Source: Cavia porcellus (lineage: Eukaryota; Chordata; Mammalia; Rodentia; Caviidae). From it: a stretch of DNA of 64,000 nucleotides. Where the stretch lies: assembly GCF_034190915.1 (NCBI RefSeq), contig NW_026947486.1, positions 104,453,312 to 104,517,311 of the forward strand. The letters are read 5' to 3'. The notes beneath the pieces were generated by a model. That model worked only from the letters and a program-made list of their open reading frames with translations. It was not told the origin of the DNA and did no database searches. The position numbers were made by a program, and so were the translations under genes. Below, in pieces: positions 60,713 to 64,000 of this stretch; within the stretch, counting starts at the first letter, position 1, and each line of letters begins with the position of its first letter.

Positions 60713-61383
60713 ATTCACCCTCAAGTCTCATTCATAATATTTAGCAATCAATGAAACTTAGGGCCTTTCCAGTGGGAAGCATTTACTAGTGAACCAGATC
60801 TGTAGATGCCTTGAATACAGTATAATGCAAGCACGGTGAATGTTTTAGTGACCAAACGTGAAATTGCAGCCCATTCATTTATCACAAAGCGCCAATACTG
60901 CAATTAAAGCTGAATAGTGAAGGTTTTAGTTTAGAAAAAATGACTCATACATTAACATCTTTTGTCTTAAAATAAAAAAAAAACACACAATAATATGTGT
61001 GCTATAGGTTCGCCAGCATTGGAATGCATACTTTGCTCCAACTTCTATGACTAAAACATGATAATATTATATCTTTTAAGGTGTTTGCATAATTTAATGA
61101 AGTACAGAAGAGTGTGTATTGAAAATTGGACAAGCTAGCAGCAAAATTTTATTCCAGAATTTTCATTCTCCATTTGACTAACCTTTGCTCACTGATTAAT
61201 GTGTTTCCCTGTCTTCTCCACAAGCATAGCATCGAATAATAAATTTGCAGCTGAATCACAATTTAATGGATATTCAAATATACTCTTTTTCAAGTGCTGG
61301 ATAAAAACTTATCCTCTATAAAATAAAATGTAAGCAATGGGCAAAAAACCTTTTATCTACTGAACTGTTGGTGTGAGTATGTA
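60713..61383. other. AT-rich non-coding sequence
   Basis: No recognised feature. Confidence 0.5.
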
Positions 61384-61801
61384 TGTCTTAGTTACTTTCT
61401 TACGGTTGGGAAACCACAGCTTAACAGACCCACAACTTTAAAGGAGGAAATGTATATTATGTTTCATACTTTGTAGAGATTTCAGTCCATGGTCCCTAAT
61501 GGCTCCAAGGAAGACTGACAAGAGTAGAGAAATATGGCAAACGTGGCTTACTCATAACAGGGCAGCAGGAAACAGACAAAGATCAAGGGTGGAGGGATAT
61601 ATCCCTGCCAGGCCACCACGCCCCCCCAGTGACCCACCTCCTCCAACCAGATTTCACTTCCCAAATCACATTTAACATAAATGCATCATTGTTGATTATC
61701 AGTGTAGAATATCCACTCCCATTATCTAATCACTTAAACAAAGCCCTAACTATGAGCATATGACGTTTGTTGAGGGGGACATCTAGATATAAATCATAAC
61801 A
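61384..61801 (-). mobile_element. MaLR-type LTR, antisense
   Basis: It begins tgtcttagttactttctta, contains gagatttcagtccatggtcc, ccccagtgacccacctcctc and ctatgagcatatgacgtttg, and ends ataaatcataaca. The TG and CA edges are preserved but the flanking duplication is no longer visible. It is related to the LTRs at 37423 and 59060. Confidence 0.8.
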
Positions 61802-62449
61802 AATTTAGTTTTTGGTATTTTTACTTAGCCTTACCTTCACTATCTTGAAGATGGTAGCTGATGTTAACCTGGGAGCAGAACAAATCTTATTCTCAAAGCA
61901 TTATTTTTGTCTATTTCTACTTGTAAATAATCTGTAGGACAGAAGCAAGGTGCTTGTCTTTGTTGTGCCTAATTCAGAATTCTTAGGGAGAAAAGGTAGT
62001 TATGCAGAGCACATTCCTTGAAACACTAAGAAAAATGAATGTGTTGTCAACACAGGAGGTAAGAAATCCTAGGTGAGGCAAACAACAGATATATTGCAAA
62101 CCTTGGGGACAATCTTGGAAGTGAATCTCATGGGAAAATAGGGTATTGCAAATGACAGGCATATATAGAGAAATTCAAACAGTCATGCAAATGGCCAAAA
62201 CATGCTCCATAAATATCAGAAAACACTCTGTGGTTTCACCTCTTGCTAATCTCTAGGCTCAGAGACAACAGGAAATGAGAGTAAGGTGACATGGTAGGTG
62301 GGCGGGCTAAGCCCAACACTGAGACAATTGGCACCAGAGAGTGTACAGATCTTTCAACCCTTCAGGTAAATTTCACCCCTTGAATTTTATTATTTTTGAT
62401 CCTACTATATATGGAATTTCATTCTCATTTTCTTTTTTTGGCTGATTTC
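61802..62449. other. Non-coding sequence
   Basis: No recognised feature. Confidence 0.5.
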
Positions 62450-62955
62450 TTGTCAATATGTAAAAATGGAGCTCTTTAAACAGAGACACAGAGCAACTGA
62501 AGACAGTAATACTAAACTGAGAAATAAATCCACATATATAGTGCCAACTAATCTCTGACAATGACACAATGGAGAAAGGGAAATATCTTCAATAAATAGT
62601 GCTGGTAAAAATGGATATTCATATAAAAATGAAATTGGGCTCTTATATGACACACAAAGACAAACTGCAAATGGATTAAAGGCTTAAATGTGAGGTCTGA
62701 AACCTTAAAACTCTTAGAGGAGTCAAAAGGAAACACTTCCTGAACAATGAACATGACAGTGAATTTTTGGAAGTGACACCAAAAGCACTGAAAACAAAAG
62801 AAAAATTAAAAAGTAGACTAAACTACAAAGTGTCTGCATAACAAGGGAAATAATCAACGAGGTGGAATAGATGAAAGATAATTTTGAACCATACATCAAA
62901 GGACCAGTATCCAAATCTTATAAGAAACTCACACAACTCACTAGCAAAAATAAAC

Positions 62956-63001
<46 letters not shown>

Positions 63002-63362
63002 AATTACCTGAATTCACAAAGGGCAAAGAGCTTGAATAGAATTTTTTCAATAGACACATACAGATAGCCAACAGTCATATGTAAAGGGGCTCAACATTAC
63101 TAATCGCCAGGGAAAATGCAAGTCAAAATCACAGTGAGCTATCACCACACATCTGTCAGCATGGGTATTCTAAAAGAAAACACAGTATAGCAAAAATGTG
63201 GAGAAAAGGAACCTTCATACAATGTTTGTGGGGAATATAAATTGGTTCAGTAATTATAGAAAATAATATGGAAATTTCTCAGAAGATGAAATATTGAACT
63301 ACCATAATGATTCAATCCAACAGTCCGGCTACTGAATGAATATTAAAAGGAAATGATACTAG
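62450..63362 (+). mobile_element. L1 ORF2 3' region, degraded
   Basis: Landmarks are in order: gtgccaactaatctctgaca, tcttcaataaatagtgctgg, actgcaaatggattaaaggc, aatcgccagggaaaatgcaa, gtgagctatcaccacacatc and gaacctt..acaatgtttgtgggg. They correspond to the downstream part of L1 ORF2. The reading frame is destroyed. A (GATA)11 run (62957-63000) has grown inside it. The copy is cut at its right side by the endogenous retrovirus LTR. Confidence 0.85.
62957..63000. repeat. (GATA)11 microsatellite
   Basis: Eleven uninterrupted GATA units lie inside an L1 ORF2 fragment. Confidence 0.97.
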
Positions 63363-63367
63363 TGGTA

Positions 63368-63702
63368 TGGAGATATATAGGGGGCGGCACAACTGCCCTG
63401 CTGCTGTCTCTCCACCTCTCCCTTGTATGGGCACACAGTGCGTCTACACCAATCATGACCCTCTCCTACTCACATCATGTACATGGATGTGACAATGACC
63501 CATCAGAAATCACCCTGTAGCCTCTTCCTGTGTCACCTGCCTGCTCTTGACCTATAAAAGCTGCAACCACTTCCTCAATAAATGAGACTTGATTGGAATT
63601 CCTCAACTTGTCTCCATCTCTCTTTGTTTCTTGCCCTGCCTTTGTCAATTCCCGTTCCTCCTCCAGGTGGTTGCCCCACAGACTGACCCACGGGCTGGGT
63701 CA
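63368..63702 (+). mobile_element. 5' LTR of a class II (ERVK/betaretrovirus-like) endogenous retrovirus
   Basis: The right edge is firm: the LTR ends in CA at 63701-63702, two bases before a primer-binding site. A TATA box (tataaaag, 63553-63560) lies 17 bp upstream of an AATAAA signal (63577-63582), the compact promoter/polyadenylation layout of class II LTRs. The left edge is uncertain; tggagatatatagg at 63368 is my best TG start and would give an LTR of about 335 bp. It is inserted in an L1 fragment. The promoter may still be recognisable to polymerase, but activity cannot be judged from sequence. Confidence 0.8.
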
Positions 63703-63704
63703 AG

Positions 63705-63722
63705 TGGCGCCCGACGTGGGGC
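63705..63722 (+). promoter_or_regulatory. Retroviral primer-binding site, Lys-tRNA type
   Basis: The 18 bases tggcgcccgacgtggggc match the complement of the 3' end of tRNA-Lys-1,2 except at one position (the ninth). This primer use is typical of betaretroviruses and ERVK-type elements. It lies two bases after the LTR. Confidence 0.9.
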
Positions 63723-63868
63723 TCCTGGCACAGAGGATTCAATGAGGGAGCCGTTTGGAGATGCCGGCCAAAAGTGAAACTAAAGGTCCGAGGCCTACAG
63801 TATGCAGGAGCCTGCCGTGCTGCTAGAGCCATGGTAAGTGAACAGCGATCCCTTCCCCCCTTCCCGGC
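63723..63868 (+). other. Endogenous retrovirus 5' leader with candidate splice donor
   Basis: This is the untranslated leader between the primer-binding site and gag. It contains a strong splice-donor-like sequence (atggtaagtg, GT at 63834-63835), which in betaretroviruses would be used for subgenomic RNAs such as env. The use of this donor is inferred. Confidence 0.6.
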
Positions 63869-64000
63869 ATGAGTCAAGCATTGAGTGACCACGAACTTTT
63901 TGTGGGAGGTCTAAGTAAGGTGTTAAAGACAAGAGGGATTAAGGCTAAATAAAAAGATTTATTACAATATTTTCAATTTATTCATAAGGTTTGCCCCTGG
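63869..64000 (+). pseudogene. gag matrix start of the endogenous retrovirus, broken and cut by the window edge
   Basis: An ATG at 63869 opens a frame whose first 27 codons and continuation resemble the N-terminal matrix region of betaretroviral Gag, including a basic cluster around codons 17-27. Codon 28 (63950-63952) is a TAA stop. The same frame is open again from the next codon to the window end and still looks matrix-like, so the stop is a point disruption rather than the true end. Codon 2 encodes Ser rather than the Gly usually myristoylated in betaretroviral Gag. The rest of the provirus lies outside the window. Confidence 0.75.

Overview
The window is mammalian nuclear DNA, AT-rich and dominated by retrotransposons, with no intact protein-coding gene that I can support. 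Several repeats point to a rodent: tRNA-derived ID-type SINEs, 7SL-derived B1 SINEs, dimeric B1-ID SINEs, many MaLR-type LTRs and rodent-type L1. B1-ID dimers are known from squirrel-, dormouse- and beaver-like rodents rather than mice and rats, so a non-murid rodent is my best guess (inference, low confidence on the exact clade). The single recognisable host gene is a MAGE-A-like pseudogene. MAGE-A genes are X-linked in placental mammals, which with the high L1 load makes an X-chromosome origin likely.

Layout. 1-21 kb: mostly unique AT-rich sequence with old L1 fragments, MaLR LTRs, a MIR, SINEs and a Tigger remnant. It also holds a notable inverted pair of about 1-kb repeats (3293-4600 and 6425-7390) that I interpret as L1 3' ends with internal tandem repeats. 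21.2-33.5 kb: an L1 cluster. A degraded L1 is split by an internally deleted antisense L1, then joined to a younger near-full-length L1. The younger L1 has a GC-rich 5' UTR built of two tandem monomer arrays, broken ORF1 and ORF2, and a missing 3' end. 33.5-41.8 kb: unique sequence with MIRs, SINEs, LTRs and a Tigger-type MITE. 41.8-47.1 kb: the MAGE-A-like locus. It has a CpG-containing upstream region with repeated modules, a roughly 630-bp TGCATG-rich tandem repeat, a splice acceptor, a coding exon broken by three frameshifts and one stop, and a recognisable 3' UTR. 47-62 kb: unique AT-rich DNA with ID SINEs (two with clear target-site duplications), L1 3' fragments, a MaLR solo LTR nested in an older LTR, and many microsatellites. 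63.37-64.0 kb: the 5' LTR, Lys-tRNA primer-binding site, splice donor and broken gag start of a class II (betaretrovirus-like) endogenous retrovirus that runs off the window edge.

Nothing here works as an operon or pathway. The biology is layered retrotransposition around a dead cancer/testis-antigen gene. The most interesting signals are the tandem-repeat organisation of both L1 ends, the UGCAUG-rich array upstream of the MAGE-like exon, and the endogenous betaretrovirus at the right edge.
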